Below, piece after piece: positions 11,538 through 24,200 of a stretch of DNA of 64,000 nt (positions are counted from its first letter, which is position 1; each line of letters starts with the position of its first letter). The notes beneath the pieces are model-generated. The model was not told the origin of the DNA and searched no databases. It saw nothing but the letters and a program-made list of their open reading frames with translations. Origin of the DNA: Symsagittifera roscoffensis (Eukaryota > Xenacoelomorpha > Acoela > Convolutidae); contig NC_087069.1 in assembly GCF_963678635.1 (NCBI RefSeq), positions 5,069,472-5,133,471 of the forward strand, read 5' to 3'. The translations under genes were made by a program, and so were the position numbers.

Positions 11538-11655
11538 TTAAACCTGAACTGAATTAGTATTGATTGAGGAAGTCACGTTTTTTTTTAAAACATGAAAGAT
11601 AAAACCCCTGCTTACTCTGAAACGTCGATCTTTTGAAAATTCTAAACATTACTTC
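11538..11655 (+). repeat. Dispersed repeat, copy 1 (partner at 12871-12986)
   Basis: About 115 bp beginning TAAACCTGAACTGAATTAGT and including GAAAGATAAAACCCCTGC recurs at 12871-12986 in the same orientation, with a 10-bp indel. The pair brackets the first two visible polycystin exons. Confidence 0.8.
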
Positions 11656-11819
11656 AACTCAAGAATTGTCCCATGGCACATTCTTTTTTTCATAAAAACA
11701 TTTGATCACAATTATTTGGTTATATTGTTTTTGGTTAACGAATCTGAACATGATTAGGACGATTTTTTATACGATGAGTTTTTTGTGCAATTGGTCAAGA
11801 AATACTTTTTTGGTTGCTC

Positions 11820-11955
11820 CTTTTGAGCTAATAATGATTATCCCCACCTTCGAGTTTAAAATCACGGCAAATGCTGGGACTCGACAACAGGACCTATCGA
11901 TTGAGAGACAGAGACATAACCGCCCCTTTACCGCTCCCCCAGAACGACTGTTAGG
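11820..11955 (-). mobile_element. tRNA-derived SINE-like sequence
   Basis: On the minus strand a B-box-like GTTGTCGAGTCCC and upstream GGTTATGTCTCTGTCTCTCA align with the copies at 27437-27590 and 46222-46400. The common order of A-box-like, CTCTCAATCGA(A/T)AGGTC and B-box-like blocks indicates a tRNA-derived SINE family. This copy is the most diverged. Confidence 0.5.
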
Positions 11956-12116
11956 AGCCTAATACTGGTCATTTAAGAAACCATTTTTTAAAATTTTTGT
12001 CAGCGTGTTGGAATCTAACTAGCCTGAAAAACACAGGTTTTGTACAATTGCAATGTTCAATGTCATAAACTTTCGGTGTCGACCAAAAGTCTAATTGTTT
12101 TGCGTGTGTTTGGCAG

Positions 12117-12289
12117 CTGCATGAACAACTGCAGATTCAAGGCCACTTCATCTGAACTGCTCATTCTCAAGGGTCACTCAGATGACGCACTTGATGTCAC
12201 AGGGGTGCAATACGTGTGGTCTATTTACCGAAGAAGGCTGGGCCAGACACCTGAAGATGTCACACCTGCTACCATCAATGAACTTGAGG
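12117..12289 (+). CDS. Polycystin exon 1 (visible): REJ domain
   Basis: Reads CMNNCRFKATSSELLIL and YVWSIYRR, the C-x-x-C and Y-x-W features of REJ domains. Acceptor TTTGGCAG; donor G|GTCAGT; ends in phase 1. The start is the least certain boundary, since a second AG lies at 12133-12134. A REJ domain needs more N-terminal sequence, so earlier exons must exist. Confidence 0.75.
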
Positions 12290-15200
12290 GTCAGTTATTG
12301 GGGGGGGGGGGGGGGGCTCTTATAGCTACTATGGGCTCCTAACTACTATATCGCAACCATTTTAGCTAAATAATGACCACGTGGTTGGTTAGGGAATCGA
12401 ACTCCTGAGGTGGGGGAGAAAGTCTGCTATATTCTCTGTGATGGAAATTTTGTGCCTGAAATCCAGCTCTGACATAGCATTTTAAGGTTTTCTTTTATTT
12501 CAGGCAATGGGTTTTCGTCCCTCGTGCTGCCCTCGGACGTGTTCGACTCCAGTGGAGAGTATGACGTCATGTTCGAAGTGTCGGTGCCTGGATTTCCTGC
12601 TCCCGCCTTCGAAGTGTACACTTTCATCTACAACCACCCACCTTACAATGGCACCTGTTTCAGCGAGCCCAAAGAAGGTAAGAGCAATTCTGAAGATACT
12701 CTAGAAATTTTGAAAAACTAAAAAAACCGGAGTTTTCTTCAATCAAACAAAAAATTTTATCAAGTTTTTGCTTTGGGGCGTTGGTTCAATTAATTCAAGT
12801 AACTCTTCAAAAAATACTTGCTAATGGTCCAAAAGGAAAGTAAAGTACTATAAGGACATATAGTACTTTACTTTTTAAACCTGAACTGAATTAGTATTGA
12901 TTGAGGAAGTCACGGTTTTTTCTTAAAAACATGAAAGATAAAACCCCTGCTTACTCCGAGCTTTTGAAAATTTTAAACATTACTTTAAGTTAGAGCCTGG
13001 TTAGGTTTCAAACAAAAAGCTAAACTTCGCGTGAATCAGAGCATGGGTTACCCGCTTGCCTCGGGGCAATTTTTTATTTTGGCGAAGTTTAGCGATAAAA
13101 AATTAGTCATGGCACAAGCTCTATCTTTTGAATAAAGATAGACTCTTTTACTTGAAATGTTAAAATACAGATAAACCAACTGTGATTATTTTTCGTGAGT
13201 TCGTACAGTTGTGGAGTTCAAAATTTGACAATTCTGGATTCACCTCTGTACGGTTACGTATCAAAAACCAAGACGCGTCATAAAGAAGGCATGTCATAAG
13301 CCAATAAGAATAGAGACAAGAAAGTATTTCGTACATTTGTTTACTTATCTCGATTGTGATTGGCTTCCGACTTGTATATTTTGTGGCACGTCCACTTCTT
13401 GATTGCATGTTTTCCTGCACTACGTGAGCCCCTTTTAGATCAATTTAATTGAACTACCTAATGAGTCATCGCCAACTATGTGAGCCTGGCAAAAAATCTA
13501 CCTTGGCTCACCAAAAAATCTAATCACACATTTTCCGGAATTGAAAAATGTTTTATACTACTAGTTCATACGAACAACATTTTGTAGAAATTCTCTATGA
13601 AAAACTTTTATCCCTTAATTAAAATTGTAATTTAGGCTATGTTTCAAACAAAAAGTTTGAATGACTAGCTTTTTCCATAAAAAAACTCGAAATTTGCTTA
13701 GTCGGATTTTAAGTTTCAAATTTCGTCTGAAATTACTGTGATCCAAAGTTTTCTCGCACAAGAATACCCAGAGATTAAGTGACAACAATCACACAGATAA
13801 ACTGGATTTGGTGATTTGCCATGTAGAGCGATAATATCCCTTTCACGCAGAGTTACGCACAAAAAATAATATAATTTGAAAAATGGTGGAAAGATTCTGC
13901 CTTGGGAAAAACAAAAGCAAAACCACTAACGTTGGCTGTAAAAATCCACATCATGTGGTTTTTGAATAGTTTTTGCAGGAAACAGCCCGCAATTTGTTGA
14001 AGACAAAAAAGAAATGTTTCCCTGACAACGTTTGTTCGAGTCAAAAGTGAGTTTCTGATCATAATGAAGAGAAAATTTTCTCTATTTTTTTTGGTTTTTT
14101 CGGAGTGAAAAATTTAATCATACAAGCTTCAATAAACATGTCTTTGAAGCATTTTCGAAACATAGTTGTAAAAAAGCATTGCTTCCTATTTAAGTTTAAA
14201 TTTGCTTTTAACCACAACAAATTTTTTAATGGCCTCAGATAGTCAAAACTGATATTAAACAACAAGCAAGACTGCTCGTATATCAGGAAGAACCCTTGAA
14301 TATTCGAACTGCCTTTTAAGACCATTTCAAAATTGTTTGAGTGAGCGATGATAAAGTATTCGCCAAAAAATTGTATTTGCAAATTTTTCCTTCATTTTAT
14401 CACCGCACATGCTATGTAAAGTACAAAACTATGTTTTTAGCGTCTTGTATCTTGTTAAAAAGGTTTATTGTCGCTTAAGTAGTCTCGTTTTCCTAAAATA
14501 AAGAAAAAAAGTTATGAAAAAGGTCTTAATCTTTGCAATGTGAAGAAAAAATTGACCGCTTTTGTAAATTTGAAAAATTTTAGAGCGCTATGAAAAAATG
14601 ACCGCTTTTGTAAGTTTGAAAAATTTTAGAGCTGCTATGAAAAAATGACCGCTTTTGTAAGTTTGAAAAATTTTAGAGCTGCTATGAAAAAATGACCGCT
14701 TTTGTAAGTTTGAAAAATTTTAGAGCGCTATGAAAAAATGACCGCTTTTGTAAGTTTGAAAAATTTTAGAGCTGCTATGAAAAAATGACCGCTTTTGTAA
14801 GTTTGAAAAATTTTAGAGCGCTATGAAAAAATGACCGCTTTTGTAAGTTTGAAAAATTTTAGAGCTGCTATGAAAAAATGACCGCTTTTCTAAGTTTGAA
14901 AAATTTTAGAGCGCTATGAAAAAATGACCGCTTTTGTTGGACAATGAGCGATTTTGATATTGGTTGTGAAGTAAGGCGAAGCATTCGTAACAGGCGACAC
15001 TTCGTAACTAGAAACAATTTGTAACAAGGCATTGGCAACTAGCATACGCTTGCTTCGCCGCTACGCTTTTATCCGGCAAGAGAGGAATACTGCGCGTGAA
15101 TCAATGTTTCCCGCTTGCTCTACTGTTACGATTTGTCGTTTGTCGCTTGTTAAGAAATGTCGCCTCTCCAGGTGGAATAACATGCTTACTCCCCCCCCCC

Positions 15201-18200
15201 TTCCCCCTTCCCCCTACTTCAATCTCGCCACTAGTCACGCATGCAAGCATTCATACTGATAAATGGAAAGTTCGGCTCATTCTGGTTGAAATTATCGCTA
15301 TACTTGAGGAACAGAACTTGGGCTCTTCCAGTTTTTTTGGATAACTATCAAAGCATGTTTCAGGTTCTGTTATGGAAGACAAATTCACGATTTACTGCCA
15401 CGGTTGGCTGGACGAAACGCTACACATAGACCGCAACATTTCTATCGACTTCCCGCCGTCAGAAGGGATGTATGAACACCGGTTCGTCTAACCTCAAACT
15501 CCCCCCCTCCCTCCCTCGTCCCAACTCTCCCCTCCCCCTTCCCCCTCCCCAGTTTAGTCATCAAGTTAGGACTCACCGCTGGAGTTTTTCCAATCCATTA
15601 AACAGTGCTCTGAAATAAATTTTTGTTTTAAATCTTGTTTAAACAAAACCTCCTCTAGAACGCCGTTCCAACGGAATAATTCAAGGCAGAAACAAAACTT
15701 GCGCAACAAATCTTACGGTCTTTCGTATGTGAATGGATCAAAAAGATCTATTTTTGTATACCGTTCTCTCGGCTCGGATAATGTTGTAGCTCAAAATTTT
15801 TAGCAGATTTTTTCGAATTATTCAGTGAAAAAAAAAAAAAAAATTTTGAGTTTGCTTCATCTTCGTTCAACAACAAATGCAAACATTTACCCGAGCAATG
15901 ATGCTCAATTCTGCTAAATGACCATTTTGAGATTCTTATGTTCACGCTTTTATTTGTTTTACAGGTACTTCGTGGCCGAACAGAACTTAGCCGAAGTGCC
16001 CGACAATTGTGACGATTTCTCCCTCATCGCCTACAATGCAGCTCCCACTTCGCAGCCTTTCCTGTCAGTCAATTTTTCCAAAAATAAACTCCGTCAAATT
16101 AGGGTTTTCTTTTATTTTTTTCCCAAATCTTCTGAGCCCGAAGCAGTTTTTAATTTAAAAGTTTTGAAAAATTAGGATTTTCAAATTAGGGTTTTCTTTT
16201 ATTTTTATTAATCCAAATAATTCCTTTATTTGATCATTTCGAAAGTTTTGTAAAATTTTCTGAGCTCGAGGCAGTTTTTAATTTAAGTTACTCTATGAAG
16301 TTTTGAAAAATTGGTCGTTTTTTTCACTGTTTGGTAGTTACCATTTGATTTTTTGAAAATATTCAGTTTTGTTGTTTTTATTTGTTTCAGTTTGCCAGTC
16401 GGTTCCGAAAGTACAGATCACGTGGTCTCGCTGTGTACAAAAGTGCGCGACCAGTACGGCGCATCAGCTTCCGTTTTCTACGATGTGATCGTTCGTCCGG
16501 ATGGAATTTCAGCAAATGATGTATTGATGAATTTGACTTCTACGAGTGGACTTTTAGCCGAAAAAGTGTCGGCTGGAAACTTCCAAGAAGTTTTTCAACT
16601 GAGTCTGGCTGCCTTGTCTGTATTGGGTGATTTGCAGGTAAAAAAATCAGTTTTTCCTTCTCACGTGAAACTTATTCACGCTTTCCAACTGTAATGAAAC
16701 CTTGAAAAAATTCTGGTTGCGCGATAAAAGTGATGTTTGTATTTTCGTTGGGGCTGAAAAATTTTGAACTACTTTTCTGCACATATTAAAGATAATATTT
16801 CAAGTTCGCAGAAATTTGTTTGAAGGTGTTTTTCGACGAAATAAGTAGTTCTTTATGCGAAAGGTTTCGTTTTCTGAAGGCCAGTGAAAGTTTTTTGTCT
16901 TCAAAAATAAGATATTATGTCCACACATGTCAGAAAAGCTCAGTGAAGGTTAAGCGGAAGTATTAAAAAAGCTTTAGAAAAAACAACTGAAAAAGTTATA
17001 GAAATTACATTTGGTTTCTCTGAAGTCCAGTGAAAGTTTGGTGTTTTCATGAAAAAGATAGCGTCAAACAAGGACTGCAGGGGTCAGTGAAAAATGAGTG
17101 TTGAAAAATAAACAACACATTATCCAACAGTTTTTCGAACAAGTATCTGGAATTTCATGATTTTATTTTTCAGCCTTCTCAAAGAATGGAGGCGACTACT
17201 GCGACTATCGCTGCCTATCAGCAGATTTCTAGTTCTCTTGCTGCAACTCAAAGTGTCGAGATGATGACTCATTCTTTGAGAAAAGTCACAGACAACCCTG
17301 AGGACATATCTACAGATGCAAGGGTAATAAATAAAGGGGTTATAAATTAAAATTTATGTTCTTGCTAACATCTGCGTTTTTTAATGTTAGCGTTTTTATT
17401 GTTTTTTTTGAAAAGTCTTCAAATTGAAACACTTTTTTAAATTATTTTTTTCTCAACTTTTCTCAAAATGAGAAATTTTGAAATTCGATATTGTTGTGAT
17501 TTTACATCAGGTTTTGCAATTATTGCTAAACATACTTATTTAATTAACCGGTCACTTAGTTATGACCTTCACTAGCCATTCTCTCCGGCGGAGAGAATGA
17601 TCTCTTATTGTTTTAATGTTTTAACTTAACGACTAATTCATATTATTTCTTATTCTTTTTAATAGTTTTAATTTAGAATTAGCTACAACTAAGTAATATT
17701 TTATCATGGCGCAGTCATCTAACGAATCTAACGTTAGAGGAATACCTCCCTTTTGGCAAAACCATACGGTAGACCCACCCATCCCTTGGGAAGATTGGAG
17801 TGATCTGTTTCAATTAGCAATTATAGCTAAAGAAAACATAGATATAGAAAATCTACTCAATCCGTCGGAGAGACAACATCCATTACCACCAAATTTGAAA
17901 ACCCACCGGACGGTGAAACAGACGCCCAAAGACGCTTGAGATTGGAGAGAAATATCCAAGAACAAAGAAGATATGACGAAGAAGAAACAGCTTCGATAAA
18001 AACCGAAACTAAGAAATTTAACGGAATGCGTATAGAAGAAGCAGACAAGAAATTACGATCAGTCTTATATCTGGCATTGGGAAATGCAATTATTGCTAAA
18101 CATACTTATTTAATTAACCGGTCACTTAGTTATGACCTTCACTAGCCATTCTCTCCGGCGGAGAGAATGATCTCTTATTGTTTTAATGTTTTAACTTAAC

Positions 18201-21200
18201 GACTAATTCATATTATTTCTTATTCTTTTTAATAGTTTTAATTTAGAATTAGCTACAACTAAGTAATATTTTATCAGATATTAATTTACAAAATGTTCAT
18301 TTTTTTGTATTTAATCCACATTCCAAGCTATCTGCATTTTCTGTTAACGTTCGAAAAAAACATAATGGTTACTTTGTTTCAGAGACAGGGATCTCAAATT
18401 CTTTGCCTGACAATTGACTTCTTGGAAGAGAACTCAACACATCTTGGCTTGAACGAGCTACAACTATCTGCCAGACCAGCAATGAAAAGTATATAAGCTT
18501 CATCGGAACAAGCGCGCATTCAGGGGGTTTATTATTGCTCATTCTAGCAGTGTTTTGGTTTGGTTCAGTCGCTTTGTTTAAAAGAATAGTTTCAGAAATA
18601 AAGCAAAAAATAATGTTTTGAAAAAATAAAATGAGACTTTGTGATGATCGGAACTTCTGTGCTATTTGCAGAGCAACCAGCAATCTGTGTAATACAGATG
18701 TATTTACACTTGTATAAGGGACTAATCAGCTAACCAGTTAGTTTCAGAAATTTAAAAAATCCAAGTGTCAGATATTTGTATAAAATTAGAGCGTTAAACG
18801 CAGATAATAAACTGTGCCATTTTTGTTTTCAGCGGTGGATAGTTTGTTCCAGTCTTTCATTCTGGACGAGGACTCGGGCCAATCTTTTCAAGATCTTTAC
18901 GTTAGTTCGAAATATCAGATTTTATTTATAGAAGTCATGGGTATCATTTATCAACCCACAGTTTGACTGGTTTTATTTTTCATAATCATATCAACCCAGT
19001 TGCCAAAACGAAAATTTTTGTCGGGTTGATTGAAAAATTAGAAGAATCGTTTGAAGACCTTTCGTCGACCTTTTTAATTTTCGTCGACCTTTTTCTTTAG
19101 GTCGATCAAATTGATTTGCGATATCTCCTCCCAAAGCACTAAAAGACATTATTTTTGCCAAAACTTTGCGAGTTTCCTCCTCAAAATTATCTAAAGTTGG
19201 ATTTTTTGCGTTTTCTGGGAAATTTTTTTTTCAAAAATAGTAATAATTTGTTTCAAAGAGAAAATATTAGGATAATTTACAAAAGTAAACACCCAGTCCA
19301 TATCATGAAAATACGCCAAAAACATATTCATTTGGCTTAAATTTTTTTTTTATTGAGATGCTTTTTTTTTCAGGATCCAGATCTGATCGAAGCTTTCGAC
19401 TCACTTTTTGACTCCCTCTCAACTCTAAACGGAGACAAACTTCCCATCCAATTACCCCCTGTGACTTACAACTTCTCCCTCGTGGCAATAGCTGTGAAGC
19501 GGGTGACCAAGGGGGACTTCAGTGAGTCATCGGGGGAGGTGTTGTCGTCTATCGGAGTGCAGTCGCCGCCCGAGTTGGATTTGAGTTCGGGCGAGGGAGA
19601 AACTGTCATCGTTTCGGTTATAATAATCTCTAATTTCGAATGCAAATATCATGAAGGATGGACAATAGTTTTGCAAAGTTTCATTTTCTCGCAAGATTCA
19701 TAACCTGTGTCTGGACTCAAAACTTGCAAGACATATTGGAAGAATATTTTTGGGTCTTTTTGGTTATATATCTCTCCTCAGTTAAATGAAAGAAAAAAAC
19801 CGAAAATTTTATTGCAAAAGACAGAAAATTTAATTACAAATGTAGGGAGTAAGTCAAAGGCCTTTAAATTCTCACTTCAACGTAGGTCAATTTTAGCTTG
19901 CAATTTTGGTTTTCAAAGCAACGTGCTCCCTCAAAGTTTTTTGTTTGATAAGCAAGAGTTGAAACTTTTCATAGATGCTTTTTTGAAAAAATCTTTTTGA
20001 TAAAAAATATTTAAACAAACTAGTGATCTTCAACTGATGCCGACTCTGCGTCTCAAGAATTCTGCTCTTCAAGTTTTCGGGGTGACCCACTCGTCGAGAT
20101 GAAATTCTCTTTGGGTTACCCTTTAGACATTGATAATAGTGATAATTTGCTGTTGTAATTTAGCTGGTAAAATAAAACTCAAAGTCAAAGTTTATAACGA
20201 AACACTAGGCAATTCAAACTTTACAACAAACTCAAATTCAAGGCTAAAAATTTCAAAGCAAATACAAGCAAATAAGGCACAAACATTTTTTTAGAAAACT
20301 GACTAGAAAACCAAAATAAAGAAAACTTTTTTCAAACTTTTTTGCAGAAATCGTTCCATTTTTTTAAAAAGTTTTTGTTCTCAGAATGGAGCTACAAAAC
20401 TCCAACAAATAATTTTACTTGCTTAAAATTAAGTTTTTAGTGCTTAAACTTTAAATTTCTTCTGATTAAGGATTTTTAAGTCTGCTCGCTTGCAGGGGCG
20501 GATCTAGGATTTTCTCGAGGGGGGGGGGCGGATTTTCAAAAAATTTTCCAAAATTTTGACGACCTTTTTTTTTTTTTTAGGTCGACCAAATTGATATTTC
20601 GAGCTCTCCCAAAGCATTGTTTTGCCCCTATTTTGGCGAAATTTTCTGCGCCGCAGGCAAGTTTTTGAAAAAACAGTCAAAAAAGCCGTTTTTGGGCACT
20701 TTTTGAAAAATTTTGACAAAAAATCGCGTTTTTTTTGGCGCGCGCTCCCCCTCAAAAATAGTATATATTGGCGCCAATGCGCCTTTAGAAAAATTTTAGG
20801 GTCGGTCGGCCAAAAATGGATTTCTGAAAAAGTATCAAAGGGGGGACCCTTTGGGTCGGCAGGGGGTCGAATCCCTGAGGGAGGGGGCGTCCGCCCCCCC
20901 CGCCCCCCTAAATCCACCCCTGCTCGCTTGCTTTATTTGCTCGAATTAGGCGAAAAATCAAAATTTTCAAACTTGTTTTTCTCAACACTTGGAAAATTTT
21001 TGGATGCTTTTTGAATCAAGTAAGGGCTTTAATATGGTACATGGTAAAAAGTGAAACACACCCGAATACAAGGTTCCTACCCATTTTCCATGGTTGGACC
21101 AAAAACGTATAGTTGAACGTCAATCGCTGCTACTTGGTTTGCTGGTTTGCGAACTGAATGAAACTCTGCAATGATTTACATGATGAATGCAAATCATACA

Positions 21201-24200
21201 AGTATTGTGCAAGAAGGAACCAAGACAAAAAATTTTCCCATTGTTTGTGAAATTCAAGTCTTCATTACTCCCAAACGAAACCTAAAAAGTTCAAAAAACC
21301 TAAACACCATAAAAAAGTGAAAAAAAGACATTGCTTTCTACTTTTTCCTCTAGCCTGTTGCTCTTGATCTTTTGAACAGACAATTCAACGCTTCACTTAA
21401 AACTATCTATCCATTTTACTAAAGAATAGACTACGGGTAGACAAATTTGAAGCATTTTAATTAACTTTTTACCCGCGGGTATGAAGCATTTTTATTAACT
21501 TTTTTTGTGATATTTTGGAGTGCAAAATTTTTTTTACAAAATGAAGTTTTCTTCTAAATCAAACGTTCTATATATACAGACTGACTACAGATTATATATG
21601 ATGTTATACTTATCACATAGAAATTTTTGTGGTTATCTCTACTACTAAGTTTTGATAAAATAAAAATAAAATTTTTAATGTATCTTTCAGCTGATTTTTT
21701 TTGGCGCTGATATTTGCATTTAAACAAACATGTTTGCCTCTGAAATATTTGACTTTGATTTTAAAAAAAATTTATGTTAAAAACATTTTAAAGACAATGC
21801 TGAATAAAAAACTGTTAATGAAGGTGGCTTTTAAAGCAAATTCGTTTGAGTGCACTTCTTTTACGGTCCACGACAGCCTGTCGATTGCAAAAATTGACAG
21901 GGTTCTGAATGAAATCATGTTTTGATCTAACAAATCTTTTCAACTAAACAGTTAGGGAGTAGGAAAGTTTGCTTATAACAGAGAAAATTAGCAAAAAAAA
22001 ATAATTTGAAAACTTTTTAAGAGAAAAAGTTTTCAAGATCGCAAAAAATCGCCTCAAAATAAAACATCTTAAAAAATAAAACCAGTTTTAATTCATGATC
22101 TTTACAAAACCGCAAAAATTGATATCGTTCGGTTTAACTAAACAAATGTTTTTGGCCCAATGTCTCAGTTTTGTCAGCCCAGATAATTGGTGGAAGTTGG
22201 GCATCCGATATTAAATAGCGTTCTTTTTAGTGTAGAAAAAATAAATATCAGGTTTTGTTGAATTTTTAACAATTTCCGAAAAAAACTATATAACAAAGTT
22301 ATGTGAATTTTTATGTAACGCTAAGCATAAAAAGTTTTCTCTCAATGTCCTGCAATCAATGTTTTGGATCTCGAAATGTATTCGACGAACAATTTTGTTC
22401 CCAAAATATTTTCGACGAATAATCAGCTCTGCGAACAAGGTGGCAGCATATCAGTTCTTCATAGATTACTGCTGTTATAACCTATAAGACATACAAGCAT
22501 ACAATCTTGTATCTTTTTTCTATTTTTTGTGAATATTGGCTCACTTTCAAACAATAAACAAGGATTACAGTGGGTATCGAACCACTGACCTATAGAACAA
22601 GAGGATAAAACGATACCTTAACGATACCTTTTCACTGTCGCTTCTCACCATTGCTCTTTTTGTGTTTTAGGTGGGGAACTACCATGCTAACATATACCTT
22701 CCAGATGCGTTTTCTGCATCTCTAAATCCGCATGTGAAACGAATTGAACTCAGAGACGAAATAAATGACATCATTCCAGGTTCAGTATCAGAAGTATGCA
22801 TAACTATCTGAACTATCTCATGATAGTCCCAACCTGCCAACAGGCCCTCGAAAATATAGGTTCTCCACGACACCTGCTACCCCCAAACCCCCCCCCCCCC
22901 CCTCCCGCATCCATACACACACACATATACATACACCCAGTAGCGGATTAGGGGGAAGGGGGCGGGCGATAGGCGGGGGGGATAGGGGCTGGAGGTTCAC
23001 ACTTGTTTTTTAGGGATTCAACCCCCTGTTGACCCAAAGGGTCCACCCTTTGTACTATTTTGAGATATCCATTTTTGGCTGACTGACCTTAAAACTTTTC
23101 TAAAGACGCCTTTGGGGGGCTTTGAGAGGGGATCGCGCGCCGAAAAAACGCATTTTTTCTGTCGAAATTTTCAAAAAAGTGCCTAAAAACGCTATTTTTG
23201 GCCTGTTTTTCAAAAATTTGCCTGCCGCGCAGAAATTTTAGTTAAAACAGGGTCTTTATAGTGGTTTAGGAGAGCTCAGAAAAATAATTTGGTCGACCTA
23301 CAAAAAAAGGTCGACAAAATTTTCAAAATTTTTTTGAAAATCCGCCCCCCCCCCTCGAGAAATTCCTAGATCAGCGCCTTTTTTTGGTGATATAGAAGAT
23401 TTAGTGGGGGTTGGCTAAAATGAGAAAACTTGAAAAAACTTGCAAAATATAGACGCCTGAAAACAGACAATTTGGGTCTTACGGCGCATCTAAACAATAT
23501 ACTTTTTTTGTGAGAGCACATATTATATTTGTAATGAAATGTTCAATATGTTTTGGAAAATTTTTCTGACGAATACTTTTACGGTTATGATTATGGTTAC
23601 GATTACAAATAAACCTAGCCTAGAAAATATATGTTTTTTAAACTTTCAGTGAAAGATCTGGACAAACCATTCGCGGTTCAATTCGATACCCAATACAGTC
23701 GAAACGTTTCAAATTTGAACCCGAGTACAGATCAACCCGGCCTAGAAGGACAACAAAACTTGCCTAATTTTAATCCTGATGACAATGGATTTGACAGGAG
23801 AATAGTATCTGTGATTGACGGAGGTTCAAGTGTGTTGATATGTCTGCAAATTGACGGAGGATCGACTGACTATGAATATTTCATAAGGGTATTGCAGATT
23901 ATTTATATGCGTTTGAGTTTTTTTTAATTTTTGTGAAGTGGTTTGAATAATCAAGACTGTGTTGAAAAAAAAACAGCCCTATTCGAGGAAATGTGTGATC
24001 TTGTTTTTGAAGCTTTTCTGAAGTTTTTTGAGGTCGTTCACAAAAAATCACGACTGAAAGGGCTTTAATTGAATATATCACTCGACCAAATCCGATGATT
24101 ATTTGTGGTACCTGATTTTGCGTGGAATACAAAAAGAAAAAAAAATTAAAACGGCTGAATACAAATTTCAAACGGTCGGAACAAAAAAATCGAATTGCAT

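Larger units (their letters stand above)
17492..18276 (+). mobile_element. Ty3/Gypsy-family remnant with two LTRs (785 bp)
   Basis: A complete 5' LTR (17492-17706) is followed by about 380 bp of gag, then a 3' LTR lacking its first 24 bp (18086-18276). GATAT target duplications (17487-17491 and 18277-18281) prove it is a separate insertion. The two LTR parts look identical over the shared 191 bp. The internal junction joins gag GGGAAATG to LTR CAATTATTGC. Same sense as the host gene, in intron 6. Confidence 0.95.

Noticed and set aside
14549-14937. CRISPR-like regular repeats
   Set aside because: Units are contiguous with no unique spacers, and the context is an animal intron; it is a minisatellite.
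18369-18683. 104-codon minus-strand frame
   Set aside because: Shadow of polycystin exon 7 and flanking intron; no independent coding signs.
20504-21014. Frames of 130-137 codons on both strands
   Set aside because: They lie in the non-coding hAT-type MITE; both strands open equally and no transposase motif is present.
22560-22660. Functional tRNA gene
   Set aside because: Only the B box is good; no complete cloverleaf or acceptor stem can be drawn.
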